From Byssovorax sp. (GTDB lineage Bacteria; Myxococcota_A; Polyangia; Polyangiales; Polyangiaceae), in assembly GCA_025362495.1 (NCBI GenBank), contig JANYGI010000032.1, positions 20,594-84,593 of the forward strand: DNA of 64,000 bases, written 5' to 3'. How positions within the stretch are numbered: the first letter of the stretch is position 1; each line of letters starts with the position of its first letter. The notes beneath the pieces are model-generated. The model did no database searches. It saw nothing but the letters and a program-made list of their open reading frames with translations, and was not told the origin of the DNA. The position numbers and the translations under genes are program-made. This document shows, in pieces, positions 21,569-31,393 of the stretch.

Positions 21569-22903
21569 CTACTCGGCGAGGGCCGCTTCGGTGATCGCCA
21601 CGGTGTCAACGTCGTCGCGCGGCGTCCACGCGGAGACACAGGCGATCGCCCCGCCGACGACGGCGCGGCGCTCGCCCGAGTGGAGGATGGCGGCGTCGAC
21701 GTGGACGCAGACGTTGGGGTGGATGCGCGGATCCGGGAGCGCGCGCGCGACGATCGCGCCGTGGATCGCGCTCGCGAGCTCGATCGCGCCGAGGCGCAGC
21801 GCGCGTGACGCGGGGCCGCGCTCCGGGAGCGGGAGGACGCCGAGCACCTGGTTGCCGGTCGCCGACGCCACCGAGAAGCCGCCGGCGCGGAGCCGCTCTT
21901 CCGCGAGATCGAGGACGCGGCCGAGATCGGCCACGAGCGCGTCGTCGACCTCGTCGTCGCGGCAGCGGACGCGCACGTCGAGGTGGATCCCCACCGCCTC
22001 GACGACGCTGTCGCTGAGGCCGGGGATCGGCGATCGCCCCGCCGCGCGCTCGAGCGCGTCGAGGAACGACGAGGCCGAGTCGAAGCGGTGCTCGGGCAGC
22101 TTCTCCAGCGCGCGCAGCACCACGGCGTCGAGGGCCGTCGAGACCGGGCCGCGCTGGCTCGGGCGCGGCGCGGGCACCTCGAGGTGCTGGCGCGCGAGCT
22201 CCGACGAGTCGAGCGCCTCGAACGGGAGGCGGCCCACCAGCATGCGGTAGAGCAGCACGCCGAGCGCGTACACGTCGGCGCGCGCGTCGACGTCGGCGCC
22301 GAGGATCTGCTCGGGCGCCATGATCGTCGGCGTGCCGATCAGGCGCCCCGCCGAGGTGAGGCCGCTCGCGCTCCGCTCCGGCATGGCGAGCTTGGCGATG
22401 CCGAAGTCGAGCAGCTTCACCCGGCGCGGCGGCCCGGGATCGACGGCGACGTTGCTCGGCTTCACGTCGCGGTGGACGATCCCGGCGGCGTGCGCCGCGC
22501 CGAGCGCGGAGCAGAGCGGCTCCAGGATCTCCAGGGCCTCGTCGGGCGACAGGCGCTGTCCCGGCGCGAGCATCGTGTCGAGGGTCGGGCCGCGCAGGAG
22601 CTCCATCGCGTAGAAGGGGCGGCCGTCGTCGAGGGTGCCTATGTCGAAGATCTGCACGATGCCCGGGTGCTGGAGGAGGTTGACGACCTCGACCTCGCGG
22701 ACGAAGCGCTCGACCATCCGCGGCGAGGTGGCGAGCATGCCATGGAGCACCTTCACCGCCGCAGGGTGATACGCGATGCGGTGATGCGCGCGGTACACGG
22801 CGCCGCATCCACCTTTGGCGAGGTAGGCGTCTATGACGTAGTCGCCGGCGCGATCGCCGGGGACTAGCTGGCCCCTTTGCGCGGCTTCACCGGCGAGCTG
22901 CAT
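21569..22903 (-). CDS. Ser/Thr protein kinase with a degenerate cyclase-like C-terminal domain
   Basis: This 444-residue protein starts at ATG 22903. The kinase domain follows a 20-residue lead, with a Gly loop (AKGGCGAVYRA), Lys in AAVKVL, catalytic HRDVKPSN, LDFGIAK and an APE-like TIMAPEQ. All key catalytic residues are present, so it should be active. After about residue 290 the C-terminal 150 residues (LDVRVRCRDDEV, VLDLAEERLRAGGF, VCVHVDAAILHSGERRAVVGG) look like the nucleotide-cyclase fold without its metal-binding Asp pair, so probably a sensory or regulatory relic. No transmembrane helix is seen. It faces the larger kinase gene head to head. Confidence 0.9.
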   Translation of the reverse strand: MQLAGEAAQRGQLVPGDRAGDYVIDAYLAKGGCGAVYRAHHRIAYHPAAVKVLHGMLATSPRMVERFVREVEVVNLLQHPGIVQIFDIGTLDDGRPFYAMELLRGPTLDTMLAPGQRLSPDEALEILEPLCSALGAAHAAGIVHRDVKPSNVAVDPGPPRRVKLLDFGIAKLAMPERSASGLTSAGRLIGTPTIMAPEQILGADVDARADVYALGVLLYRMLVGRLPFEALDSSELARQHLEVPAPRPSQRGPVSTALDAVVLRALEKLPEHRFDSASSFLDALERAAGRSPIPGLSDSVVEAVGIHLDVRVRCRDDEVDDALVADLGRVLDLAEERLRAGGFSVASATGNQVLGVLPLPERGPASRALRLGAIELASAIHGAIVARALPDPRIHPNVCVHVDAAILHSGERRAVVGGAIACVSAWTPRDDVDTVAITEAALAE

Positions 22904-23180
22904 GCGATGTTCTCCGGAGTTCTCGAGCCCCGCCTCCCGTGATGAGCCTGCGCACCGCACGACGTTATCGGCCCCGCGCGGCGAGCGATATCAGTGCATT
23001 CCTGATTATTGCTGAAACAATCCGCCATTGCGCGTCGGCACGTTTGCCACGTCGGTTTCGCCATCGCGTGTACCAGTCGGCGGCGGTCGAGTGGTAGAGT
23101 GTTGACGATTCTACGTGCTGGCGTGGCCTCGGGGCCGGGGCTCGAGGCGGAGCGCGCGGGGGGCAGTGAAGCGCAGAGCG

Positions 23181-26100
23181 ATGGTTCCGGAACCCGAGCA
23201 AGACACCGATCCCATCGGCCTGACGGCGTCGTCGGCGCGGTGTCGCGCCTGCGGTCGGCGCGTCACGGGATCGGGCTGCCCGGTGCATGGCCCCGCGTCG
23301 TCCGCGTCGCGGGCCGAGGCGTCGCACGTCGAGACGGCGGGGCACCCTTCCTTTCCCGGCTACCGCGTGACGCGGCTCCTCGGGCGCGGTGGGTTCGGGC
23401 TGGTGTTCGAGGCCGAGCCCGTGAACGACGGTCCCCCGGTGGCCATCAAGATCGCGCGATCCGATCGCCCCGACGCCGCGTCGCGGCTCCTCGCCGAGAC
23501 CGACGCGCTGATCGCCGTCGGGCCGCCGCACGTGCCCGAGGTGCTCGGTCGCGGCGCGCTCCCCGACGGGACGCCGTTCGTGGTGATGGAGCGCCTCGAC
23601 GCGCCGACGCTCGCGGATCGGCTGCTGATCCAGGCCGGCCCGATGCCCCTCGGCGAGGCGATCGCGCTGGTCCAGTCCACCCTCGTCGCCCTCGCGGCCA
23701 TCCACGCGCGCGGCTTCGTGCACCGTGATCTCAAGCCCGAGAACGTGTTCATCGACGCCGCGAACGAGGCGAAGATCGTCGACCTCGGCCTGGTGTTCGC
23801 CGTGCGCGATCCGGAGGCGACGTCGATCGACGGCGCGAGCTCGGAGCGCACGATCGAGGGCTCGGCGCTCGGCACCGCCGAGTACATGGCGCCGGAGCAG
23901 TGCGAGGGCCTGACCGACGTCGATGCGCGGACCGACATCTACACGGTGGGGGTCCTGCTCTACGAGCTCATCGCGGGGAGGCCGCCGTTCTGGGGGCCGC
24001 CCGCCGTCGTGCAGCAGTGTCACCGCGGGCAGCGCCCTCCCCGGCTGTCGGGCCTCATCCCCGTGCCGCCGTCGCTCGAGGCCGTCGTTCATCGCTGCCT
24101 CACCAAGGATCGCGACGAGCGCTACGCGAACGTCGAGGTGCTCCGCGACGCTCTCGGCGAGTGCGCGCGCGAGGTCGATCGCGTGCTCACACCGACCACG
24201 ATCTTCCTGCCGCCGCACGATCTGGAGCCGCTGAGCGACGCGCCCGGTCGGCAGTCGCGCCCCCCGGACTCCACCGCCACGCCGTCGGGCCGCGAGCGAC
24301 GCCGCGTCGGCATCATCCATTTTCGCTCGCAGGTCGACGTGATCGCCGTGCAGCGTCGGCTGCTCTCGCTCGGCGCCGAGCTGGCGTACACGTCGGGCGA
24401 TCGCTTCGTCGCCATCTACAGCCACGAGGTCGGCGACAACCCGGCGCGGCGCGCTCTCCGCGCGGGGCGCGAGCTGGTGAAGGCCGGCCTGTGCGAGCGG
24501 GCGCTGGTGGATCTCGCGCCGGTCTCGGTGCAGGTGCGCCCCGACGGCGGGCGACGCTTCTGGAGCCCGCTCTTCGCGCAGCCCAGCCGCTTCGCCGCGC
24601 CCGACGATCCGGGCGGCGTCTTCGCGACGATCGAAGCCGCGGCGGCGATCCCCGAGCTCGCGGGCGGCGTGCCCTCGGCGCGCGGCTGGGTGAGCACCGA
24701 GGGCGTCCTCGCGGGGGTGCGATCCGATCCGCACAGCGGCTCGCTCGACGGCCGCGCGCTCGTCGGCCGCGACGCCGTGGTCGCGGCCTTGATCTGGAGC
24801 GCGCGGCGCACGGTCGCGCGCTCGATGTCCTCGGCCGTCGTGGTGATCGCCGAGGCCGGCCACGGCAAGAGCCACCTCGGCCAGGTGCTGCTCGACCAGC
24901 TCGGCGCCATCGATCTCCGCGCCGAGGTCATCGATCTGCGCGCGCGGCCGCCGGACTTCGGCGACGCCGATCGCACGCTGCGCGAGCTGCTCCAGCGCGC
25001 GATCGGCGTGCCCTCCGCCGTCCCGCCCGGCGCGGCGCGCGCGCTCCTCGAGCAGCGCCTCGGCCCGGAGCGGAGCCCGCTCGACACCGCCATCCTGGCC
25101 TTCTCGCTCGGGTGGATCGGCGCGACGGCGCCCGCGCTCCGCGCCCTCGCGACGGCCCCCGGCGCGCTGCGCCCGGCCATGGCCACGTCGGCCGGCGAGG
25201 CGCTGCGGACGCGCGCCCGACGCGGCCCGATCTTCGTGGTGCTCGACGACGCGCACAACGCCGACGAGACGACGCTCGCGGCGCTGGAATACGCCGCGCT
25301 CGCCGAGGCCGGCGCGCCGATCTGGATCTGCGCGCTCGGTCGCCCCACGTTCCACGACGCGCACCCCACGTGGGGAGATCGCGCTGCAAACCGCGAGATG
25401 CACCGCCTCGGCCCGCTCGATCCCGGCAGCGCCGCCGACCTCTGCCGCAAGCTGCTCCTGCCCGCCGAGAGCGTGCCCGAGCCCGCGGTCGCGCACCTCG
25501 TCGCGCGGACGCAGGCCGTGCCGCTCCTGCTGGTCGAGCTCGTGCGCGGCCTCAAGCGCGCCGGCGTCGTGCGCCGCCACCCGCGCGGCGAGTCGTGGTT
25601 CCTCGCCACGGACGAGCTCGATCATCTCCCTGATTTGCCGCTGATCGAGTGGCTCGCGCAGGCCGAGATGGACCAGCTCTCGCCCTCGCTCCGGGCCCAC
25701 GCGCGCCTCGTCGCGCTGCTCGGCGGCGACGCCACCAGCGCCGAGATCGACGGCGTGCTCCGGCGCCTCGATCAGAGCGGCGCGGCCAGCGACGTCCCGC
25801 TCGACGCGCGCGTGGGGACGCGGCGGTTGCTCTCCGCGGGGCTGCTCGTCCAGCACCGCGAAGGGCGGATCGGCTTCCGTCACGCCCTCGTGCGCGAGGC
25901 GATCGCCGCCGGCACACCGCTCGCGCCCGCGCTGCGGATCCACCTCGCCGCGGCGGAGTACTACCGCGACGCGCACGCCATCCCGGAGGAGCGCCGCCTG
26001 CTCCAGCTCGCGTCGCACGCGGCGGCGGCGGGCCTCGGCGCGATCGCCGAGAGCGCCTACCTCAAGCTCGCCGAGTCGGCGCAGGCGCGCCACGCCTACC

Positions 26101-27365
26101 TCGAGGCCGAGCGGCTCTACACCGGCGCGATCGCCGCGATGACGGCGCAAGCCGCGGTGGATCCCGCGAGCGGAGGGCCAGCCGCCGTCAGCAGCGGGCG
26201 CGCGATGGTGCCTCGTCGTGGACGCGGCCGCATGCGCCAGCGCCTCGGCCGCTACGACGACGCGCTCGCCGATTTCGCCGTCGCCCGCGAGCTCGCCAGC
26301 GCCGCCGACGAGGCCACCGCCGAGGTCGAGATCCTCCTCGACGAGGCCACGGCGCTCGACTGGATGAACGACTACGCTCGCTCCGAGGTGCGGGTCATCG
26401 CGGCCGAGACGCTGGCCCGCGAGCGCGGCCTCGCCTCGCCGGCGATCGAGGCCAGCCTGCTCCTCGCGCTCGGCCGATCGCGCCACCGCTACAGCCGCGA
26501 AGACGAGGCCGCGCCGCTGATCGAGCTCGCCGCCGAGCTCGCCCTCCACCTCGGCGACGAGGGCTACGAGACCCGCGTCGTCGCGCTCCTGATGCTCGGC
26601 TTCATCAACCAGGGCACGGGGCGCCTCGACGACGCCGCGCGCGTCCTCGACGAGGCCGTGGCGATCACCGAGGCCCACCAGGATCGCTTCCACCTGTTCT
26701 CCGCCGTCAACAACCGCGCGATGCTCCGCGGGTGCCTCGGCGACAAGGCCGGGATGATCGCCGGGTTCAACCGCGTGCTCGCCCTCGCGCGCGAGCTCGG
26801 GCACCCCATGCTGGAGATCGTCGGCCACTACAACCTGGGCGAGTTCCTCTTCCTGATGGACGATCTCGAGGCCGCAGAACCCCTTGTTTTCAGGGCGATC
26901 GAGCTCGAGGTCGCGCGCGCCGGCGCCGAGTCGCGCGCGGTGATCCACCTGCTCGGCGCCCGCTTTCACCTCTACCGCGGCGACGCGGCCGCCGCGCGCG
27001 CCGTGGCCGTGCGCCTGCGCCGCGAGAGCGACGCCGCGAACGCCGCGGGCACGCCCGATCCGCTCCAGGTCCCCTCGGAGGGCGTGCTCTGCGCGATGAT
27101 CGATCTCGCCACGCGCGACGCCGACCAGGCCGAGTGGGATCTGCTCGAGCGTCAGTCGGCGGTGTTCTCGGTCGGTCAAGAGCACATCGAGGTGCTCGAA
27201 GCGCGCGCCCTCGCGGCGCTCCGCCGCGGCGACCTCACGGCGGCGCGGGCGCAGCTCCTTCGCGCGATCGAGGCCGCCGGGCGCATCCCCAACGTGATGG
27301 GCGACCGGCTTCGACGCGCCCTCGCCGCGACCTCGACCGAGACCTCGACCTCGACCTCGACCTGA
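23181..27365 (+). CDS. Large Ser/Thr kinase fused to ATPase and TPR array
   Basis: This 1394-residue protein starts at ATG 23181. Residues about 22-38 form a small Cys/His knuckle (CRAC..C..H). The kinase domain follows: LGRGGFGLVFE, AIKIA, HRDLKPEN, VDLG (DLG in place of DFG) and YMAPEQ. From about 370 there is a cyclase-like segment (RVGIIHFRSQVDVIAVQ). An ATPase of the AAA/STAND class follows, with Walker A EAGHGKSHL and Walker B IFVVLDDAHN. The last 450 residues are helical TPR-like repeats. The design is that of myxobacterial sensor kinases that scaffold partners. The C-terminus ends in TSTETSTSTST, encoded by a GACCTC hexamer repeat. It is divergent from the smaller kinase gene. Confidence 0.92.
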   Translation: MVPEPEQDTDPIGLTASSARCRACGRRVTGSGCPVHGPASSASRAEASHVETAGHPSFPGYRVTRLLGRGGFGLVFEAEPVNDGPPVAIKIARSDRPDAASRLLAETDALIAVGPPHVPEVLGRGALPDGTPFVVMERLDAPTLADRLLIQAGPMPLGEAIALVQSTLVALAAIHARGFVHRDLKPENVFIDAANEAKIVDLGLVFAVRDPEATSIDGASSERTIEGSALGTAEYMAPEQCEGLTDVDARTDIYTVGVLLYELIAGRPPFWGPPAVVQQCHRGQRPPRLSGLIPVPPSLEAVVHRCLTKDRDERYANVEVLRDALGECAREVDRVLTPTTIFLPPHDLEPLSDAPGRQSRPPDSTATPSGRERRRVGIIHFRSQVDVIAVQRRLLSLGAELAYTSGDRFVAIYSHEVGDNPARRALRAGRELVKAGLCERALVDLAPVSVQVRPDGGRRFWSPLFAQPSRFAAPDDPGGVFATIEAAAAIPELAGGVPSARGWVSTEGVLAGVRSDPHSGSLDGRALVGRDAVVAALIWSARRTVARSMSSAVVVIAEAGHGKSHLGQVLLDQLGAIDLRAEVIDLRARPPDFGDADRTLRELLQRAIGVPSAVPPGAARALLEQRLGPERSPLDTAILAFSLGWIGATAPALRALATAPGALRPAMATSAGEALRTRARRGPIFVVLDDAHNADETTLAALEYAALAEAGAPIWICALGRPTFHDAHPTWGDRAANREMHRLGPLDPGSAADLCRKLLLPAESVPEPAVAHLVARTQAVPLLLVELVRGLKRAGVVRRHPRGESWFLATDELDHLPDLPLIEWLAQAEMDQLSPSLRAHARLVALLGGDATSAEIDGVLRRLDQSGAASDVPLDARVGTRRLLSAGLLVQHREGRIGFRHALVREAIAAGTPLAPALRIHLAAAEYYRDAHAIPEERRLLQLASHAAAAGLGAIAESAYLKLAESAQARHAYLEAERLYTGAIAAMTAQAAVDPASGGPAAVSSGRAMVPRRGRGRMRQRLGRYDDALADFAVARELASAADEATAEVEILLDEATALDWMNDYARSEVRVIAAETLARERGLASPAIEASLLLALGRSRHRYSREDEAAPLIELAAELALHLGDEGYETRVVALLMLGFINQGTGRLDDAARVLDEAVAITEAHQDRFHLFSAVNNRAMLRGCLGDKAGMIAGFNRVLALARELGHPMLEIVGHYNLGEFLFLMDDLEAAEPLVFRAIELEVARAGAESRAVIHLLGARFHLYRGDAAAARAVAVRLRRESDAANAAGTPDPLQVPSEGVLCAMIDLATRDADQAEWDLLERQSAVFSVGQEHIEVLEARALAALRRGDLTAARAQLLRAIEAAGRIPNVMGDRLRRALAATSTETSTSTST

Positions 27366-27914
27366 TCAGCCGCCGCAGATGAAGTGAACGCCGGTCGCGC
27401 CGGTCTTCGCCGCGACCTCGAGCGCCGTGCCGCAGTGGTTCAGGCGGAGCGGCGAGTCGGCCTGCGCGGCCGGGAGAACGCGACCGAGGCACGCGCCGGC
27501 GATGCACGCCACGTCGACCGCGGGCGCCACGCAGTCGGTGCAGGCCACCGCGCAGTAGGGCCACACCGCGCTCGCCTTGTCCGCCTGCGACGCGGCGACG
27601 ACCTGCACCTCGGAGAGGCACGGGCTCACGATCACGCAGCAGTCGCTGCTGGTCTCGCACGCGCCCGGCGTCGCCGTGAGCTGCTTCCACCCGTCTTCGT
27701 CGCCGGAGCACTTCGGCGCGGCGGCGTCGATGTCGAGATCGACAGAGCCGCCCGCGCCTCCGCTGCCGCTCCCGGTGCCCGTGGCCGAGCTCTCCGAGCC
27801 CCCCGCGCCGATCACGATGGGCCCGCTGCTGGTCGACGAGCTGGAGCACGCGCCGACGACGCCCAGCAGCGGCAGCGAGATCACGACGACGTGGATCGGG
27901 TGAAGGTGCATCAC
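27366..27914 (-). CDS. Cys-rich lipoprotein of unknown function
   Basis: This protein of 182 residues has a signal with lipobox GVVGAC, then a Ser/Gly/Thr linker (about 40 residues) and a compact domain with about a dozen Cys including a CC pair (TSSDCCVIVSPC). The pattern fits a disulfide-bonded surface domain typical of myxobacterial lipoproteins. Its stop codon begins at the base after the convergent kinase stop, so the 3' ends abut with no spacer and no obvious terminator. I do not recognise a family. Confidence 0.82.
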   Translation of the reverse strand: MMHLHPIHVVVISLPLLGVVGACSSSSTSSGPIVIGAGGSESSATGTGSGSGGAGGSVDLDIDAAAPKCSGDEDGWKQLTATPGACETSSDCCVIVSPCLSEVQVVAASQADKASAVWPYCAVACTDCVAPAVDVACIAGACLGRVLPAAQADSPLRLNHCGTALEVAAKTGATGVHFICGG

Positions 27915-28036
27915 GAACGCTGACCTCGGCGCGAAGCGAACACGAAGAAGGACCTCGACTCTACACCGGACGCGCCGAGCCCGCGAGGCGCGCGCCGTGG
28001 TTCCCCGCCTTTCACTCCGGGGATAGCATCGCTGCC

Positions 28037-30574
28037 ATGGCCAGACGACGCAACGAACAGTGGTGGATCGCAGGGACGCTGCTCGCGCTCGGAGCAGCGA
28101 GCACGGCGCCGGGGTTCGGGTGCGGTGGCTCGAGCACCGCGGTCACGACCGAGGCCACGTCGTCGAGCGGCGCGGGCGGCGCGGGCCACGGCGGCCAGGG
28201 CGGCCAGGGCGGCTCGATCCTCGTCGGCCCGGGCAGCGGCGGGGCCGGCGGGAACTCCGTCGCGTGCACCGTCCCGTGCGACGCCGCGAAGGAGGTCTGC
28301 TCGCACGGCGTCTGCGTCCCGATCCTCCCGTGCAAGACCGACAACGACTGCGCGAACGACACCACGTGCGTGCCGCAGAAGGGCTGCGAACCGTGGGACG
28401 GCATGACGCCCGCGCACGATCCCTCGTGCGTGAACGTGATCGCGCCGGGGATCCTCTCGCCCCGGGTGAAGTGCGAGTTCAGCACCGCGCCGCCGGGCGA
28501 CCCGTTCCCGGGCCACGTCGACGTCCAGGGGACGCCGATCGTGATCAACTTCAACCACCCTTCGAGCGCGGGGCCGCCCAGCATCGCCGCCTCGTTCACG
28601 GCGACGGTGGTCAACGACTACACCGAAGATCTCGGCGTGATCCGCGTGCTCAAGGGCACGGACTGCTCGCTCGAGGCGAACCTCGGCGGCGTCGATCTCG
28701 ACGGCGATACCGTGCCTGATTACACGGTATCGTCGGCGTCGCTCGCGGCGGGCGATCTCGACGGCGACGGGTCGGCGGAGATCGTGGCCTATGGCAGCGA
28801 CGGCGCGACGCTGGCGTTCACCCGCAAGAACGGCGCGTGGGGGCTGCTGTGGAAAGCGGCCTATCCCGCGGGCGCGCCGTGGGCGCCATGCGCCGCCAAC
28901 CACCGCTGCTCGCTCGGCTGGGCCGGCCCCGCGATCTACGATCTCGACGACGACGGCCTCCCCGAGGTGGTGCGCGAAGGTGTCGTGTTCGGCTCCGACG
29001 GCAAGCTGAAGTCGCTCGCTCCCGCGACCTACGCCAGCTACTCGCAAGGCCTCTTCTCGGTGGTGGCGAACCTCGATCAGGATCCCGCGGTCGAGCTCAC
29101 CAACGGGGAGAGCATCTGGGAGTGGCAGGGCGGCGCGTGGGTGCAAGACCCTGCGTTTCCCGGGGCTTCCGCGTCGGCGCCGGGCCATGTCGCGATTGCC
29201 GACTTCGGCGCGTACGGGGCGGGCGTGCCGGCGAACAACCCGGAGATCGTCGTCGTGCGGTCCAGTCAGGTGATGGTCTATGCCATCGATGGCACCTTCG
29301 CGCAGCCGCCGGTACCGGTGCCCGGCGCGGGCGGCGGCGGGCCTCCTACGGTGGCCGACTTCGACGGTGACGGCCTCCCCGAGGTCGCCGTGGCGGGGCA
29401 GGCGTACTACACGATATACGATATCGACTGCGGCCCGAACCCGCGGCCCGGCGGCAAGTGCTTGCCTGGCAAATGCGACTTCCTCGGGCCGGGCGTCGAC
29501 TGCCCCGCGCAGGGGTACATCGCCTGGTCGCGCGACTCGCAAGACCTCTCGTCGAACGTCACCGGATCGAGCGTGTTCGACTTCGAGGCCGACGGCACCA
29601 GCGAGGTGGTCTATGCCGACGAGTGCTTCGTGCGCGTCTACAACGGCAAGAGCGGCGAGGTGCTCTTCAGCCAGTACCGCTCCTCGTGCACCTGGTACGA
29701 GAACCCGATCATCGCCGACGTCGACGGGAATTTCCGCGCCGATCTCATCACCCCCTCGAACAAGGCCTGCTCGCCCACGGGCGACGGGATCGATTGCAAG
29801 ATGCTCGACGCCAACGGGGTCGATACCCTGTTTGCGGGCCTGCGCTGCCAGACGGGCGCCGACTGTGTCTCGGGGGCCTGCGACGCGGGGCTCTGCCGCT
29901 GCACGGCGAACGCGCAGTGCTGCGGGGCGATGACGGACGCGGCGTGCCTCGAGGAGGGCTACAAGTGCGCGCCGCCGCCCGCGGGCACGGCCGGCGCGGG
30001 CGACACCTGCCGCGCCGCGCACCCGCACGGCGTCTCGGGGATCCGCGTCTACTCCGACGCCAACGACAAGTGGGTCCGCTCGCGCACCGTGTGGAATCAG
30101 CACCAGTATTCGGTCACCCACATCAACGAGGACGGCACCGTCCCGAAGACGAGCGCGTGGGTGAACAACTGGGACTCTCCGGGCCTCAACAACTTCCGCA
30201 CCAACGTGCCTGGCACGCAGAACGGGCTCGCGACGGGCGACACCACCGCGGGCGCGTCGGACCAGTTCTCGTGCCTCAGCGGCAGCGTCACGCTCACCGC
30301 GCCTGTTTGCAACCGCGGCGCCGATCCCATCGGCGCGGGGCTGCACGTGGGGTTCTACGTCGGCGGAGCGTCGGTGTGCTCGACGAAGACGACGAAGGCG
30401 CTCGCGCCGGAGGAGTGCGAGATCGTCGCCTGCGCGTGGGCCACGCCGCCGACCAGCGAGGGAGCCGCCGTGGATGTGACGGTGTTCCCCAACGACGATG
30501 GCGCCTACGCGGAGTGCAAGAGCGGTAACAACAAGGGCACCGTACACCAGGTGTTCTGCAAGCCCGCGGGCTGA
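28037..30574 (+). CDS. FG-GAP/VCBS-like repeat lipoprotein
   Basis: This 845-residue exported protein has a hydrophobic signal ending at GFGCGG. A Gly/Ser/Ala linker and a Cys-rich region (CTVPCDAAKEVC, CKTDNDC) follow. The body has repeated calcium-type loops: DLDGDTVPDY, DLDGDGSAEIVAYG, DLDDDGLPEVV, DFDGDGLPEVAV. This is the FG-GAP/VCBS beta-propeller pattern found in integrin-like and bacterial surface proteins. Near residue 600 there is a second Cys cluster (CRCTANAQCCG), and the C-terminal domain (about 690-845) contains WNQHQYSVTHINEDG, a motif I have seen in related secreted proteins but cannot name. A surface adhesion or structural role is the best guess. Confidence 0.87.
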   Translation: MARRRNEQWWIAGTLLALGAASTAPGFGCGGSSTAVTTEATSSSGAGGAGHGGQGGQGGSILVGPGSGGAGGNSVACTVPCDAAKEVCSHGVCVPILPCKTDNDCANDTTCVPQKGCEPWDGMTPAHDPSCVNVIAPGILSPRVKCEFSTAPPGDPFPGHVDVQGTPIVINFNHPSSAGPPSIAASFTATVVNDYTEDLGVIRVLKGTDCSLEANLGGVDLDGDTVPDYTVSSASLAAGDLDGDGSAEIVAYGSDGATLAFTRKNGAWGLLWKAAYPAGAPWAPCAANHRCSLGWAGPAIYDLDDDGLPEVVREGVVFGSDGKLKSLAPATYASYSQGLFSVVANLDQDPAVELTNGESIWEWQGGAWVQDPAFPGASASAPGHVAIADFGAYGAGVPANNPEIVVVRSSQVMVYAIDGTFAQPPVPVPGAGGGGPPTVADFDGDGLPEVAVAGQAYYTIYDIDCGPNPRPGGKCLPGKCDFLGPGVDCPAQGYIAWSRDSQDLSSNVTGSSVFDFEADGTSEVVYADECFVRVYNGKSGEVLFSQYRSSCTWYENPIIADVDGNFRADLITPSNKACSPTGDGIDCKMLDANGVDTLFAGLRCQTGADCVSGACDAGLCRCTANAQCCGAMTDAACLEEGYKCAPPPAGTAGAGDTCRAAHPHGVSGIRVYSDANDKWVRSRTVWNQHQYSVTHINEDGTVPKTSAWVNNWDSPGLNNFRTNVPGTQNGLATGDTTAGASDQFSCLSGSVTLTAPVCNRGADPIGAGLHVGFYVGGASVCSTKTTKALAPEECEIVACAWATPPTSEGAAVDVTVFPNDDGAYAECKSGNNKGTVHQVFCKPAG

Positions 30575-30663
30575 TCCCACCGCGAGAGATCGCTCCCCCC
30601 GCCGGCGCAGCCGCGCCGCGCGGGGTTGCAATGCCCGCGCGGCGCGGCGATAAGGCCCGCCTC

Positions 30664-31326
30664 ATGAGCCTCCCCACCCTCACGTATTTCTCCTCGCGCG
30701 GCCGCGCCGAGCTCCTCCGCCTCGTCTGCGCCGAGGCCGGCGTCGCCTACGAGGAGAAGCTCCTCGGCGTCTACCACCCTGTCGACAAGACGCCGGCGTT
30801 CAACGCCCTCAAGGCCACGGACGTGCTCCCGTTCGACGCCGTGCCGGTGTGGGAAGAGGCCGACGGCTTTCGCCTCGCGCAGAGCGACGCCATCGTCCGG
30901 CACGTCGCCCGCGAGCACGGCCTGTACGGACACGGCACCCGCGAGGCCGCGCGCTGCGACATGATCTTCGCGAGCGTGGACGAGGTGCGGACGGCCCTCC
31001 GCGCGATCGTCGCCGCCGCTCCCGAGAAGCGCGGCATCATCCGCGACGAGCTCGCGCAAAGCATCCTCCCGCGCTGGCTCGCCCATTTCGAGAAGCTGCT
31101 GGTGCTCAACGGCGACGGTCGCGGCTTCATCGTCGGCGCGGGCGCCACGTTCGCGGACGTGGCGCTCTTCGTGATGTTCGAGAACATCACCGACAACGGG
31201 CTCGGCGCCGCGTACGCGCTCTGCCCGGCGCTGACGGCCCACGCCGAGCGGATGGCCGCGCGCCCCGGCATTGCCCGTTACCTCGCCTCGCCGCACCGCT
31301 TCCCGGTGCAGCTCTTGCCGCGCTGA
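30664..31326 (+). CDS. Glutathione S-transferase family protein
   Basis: This protein has 220 residues from ATG 30664. The N-terminal thioredoxin-like domain has the sigma-class GST pattern TYFSSRGRAELLRL, with the active-site Tyr in position, and the glutathione-binding QSDAIVRH. The helical C-terminal domain includes GATFADVALFVMFEN. It should conjugate glutathione or act as a peroxidase on electrophiles in the cytoplasm. It is followed 67 bp later by a VOC-family gene on the same strand, so the two may be co-transcribed as a detoxification pair. Confidence 0.9.
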   Translation: MSLPTLTYFSSRGRAELLRLVCAEAGVAYEEKLLGVYHPVDKTPAFNALKATDVLPFDAVPVWEEADGFRLAQSDAIVRHVAREHGLYGHGTREAARCDMIFASVDEVRTALRAIVAAAPEKRGIIRDELAQSILPRWLAHFEKLLVLNGDGRGFIVGAGATFADVALFVMFENITDNGLGAAYALCPALTAHAERMAARPGIARYLASPHRFPVQLLPR

Positions 31327-31393
31327 TCACCTTCCCGCGCGCCGCGGCGATCGTGCTATCGAGGCCACGGACAGCGACCCCACGAGGTTCATC

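Noticed and set aside
22904..23180. Possible sigma-54 promoter between the kinase genes (GGCACG near 23038)
   Set aside because: GG and GC are about 7 nt apart rather than the required 10, so the match fails.
22965..27185. 1406-codon minus-strand frame opposite the large kinase
   Set aside because: It is antisense to a kinase-ATPase-TPR gene with clear motifs and itself has only Arg/Ala/Glu-rich low-complexity sequence.
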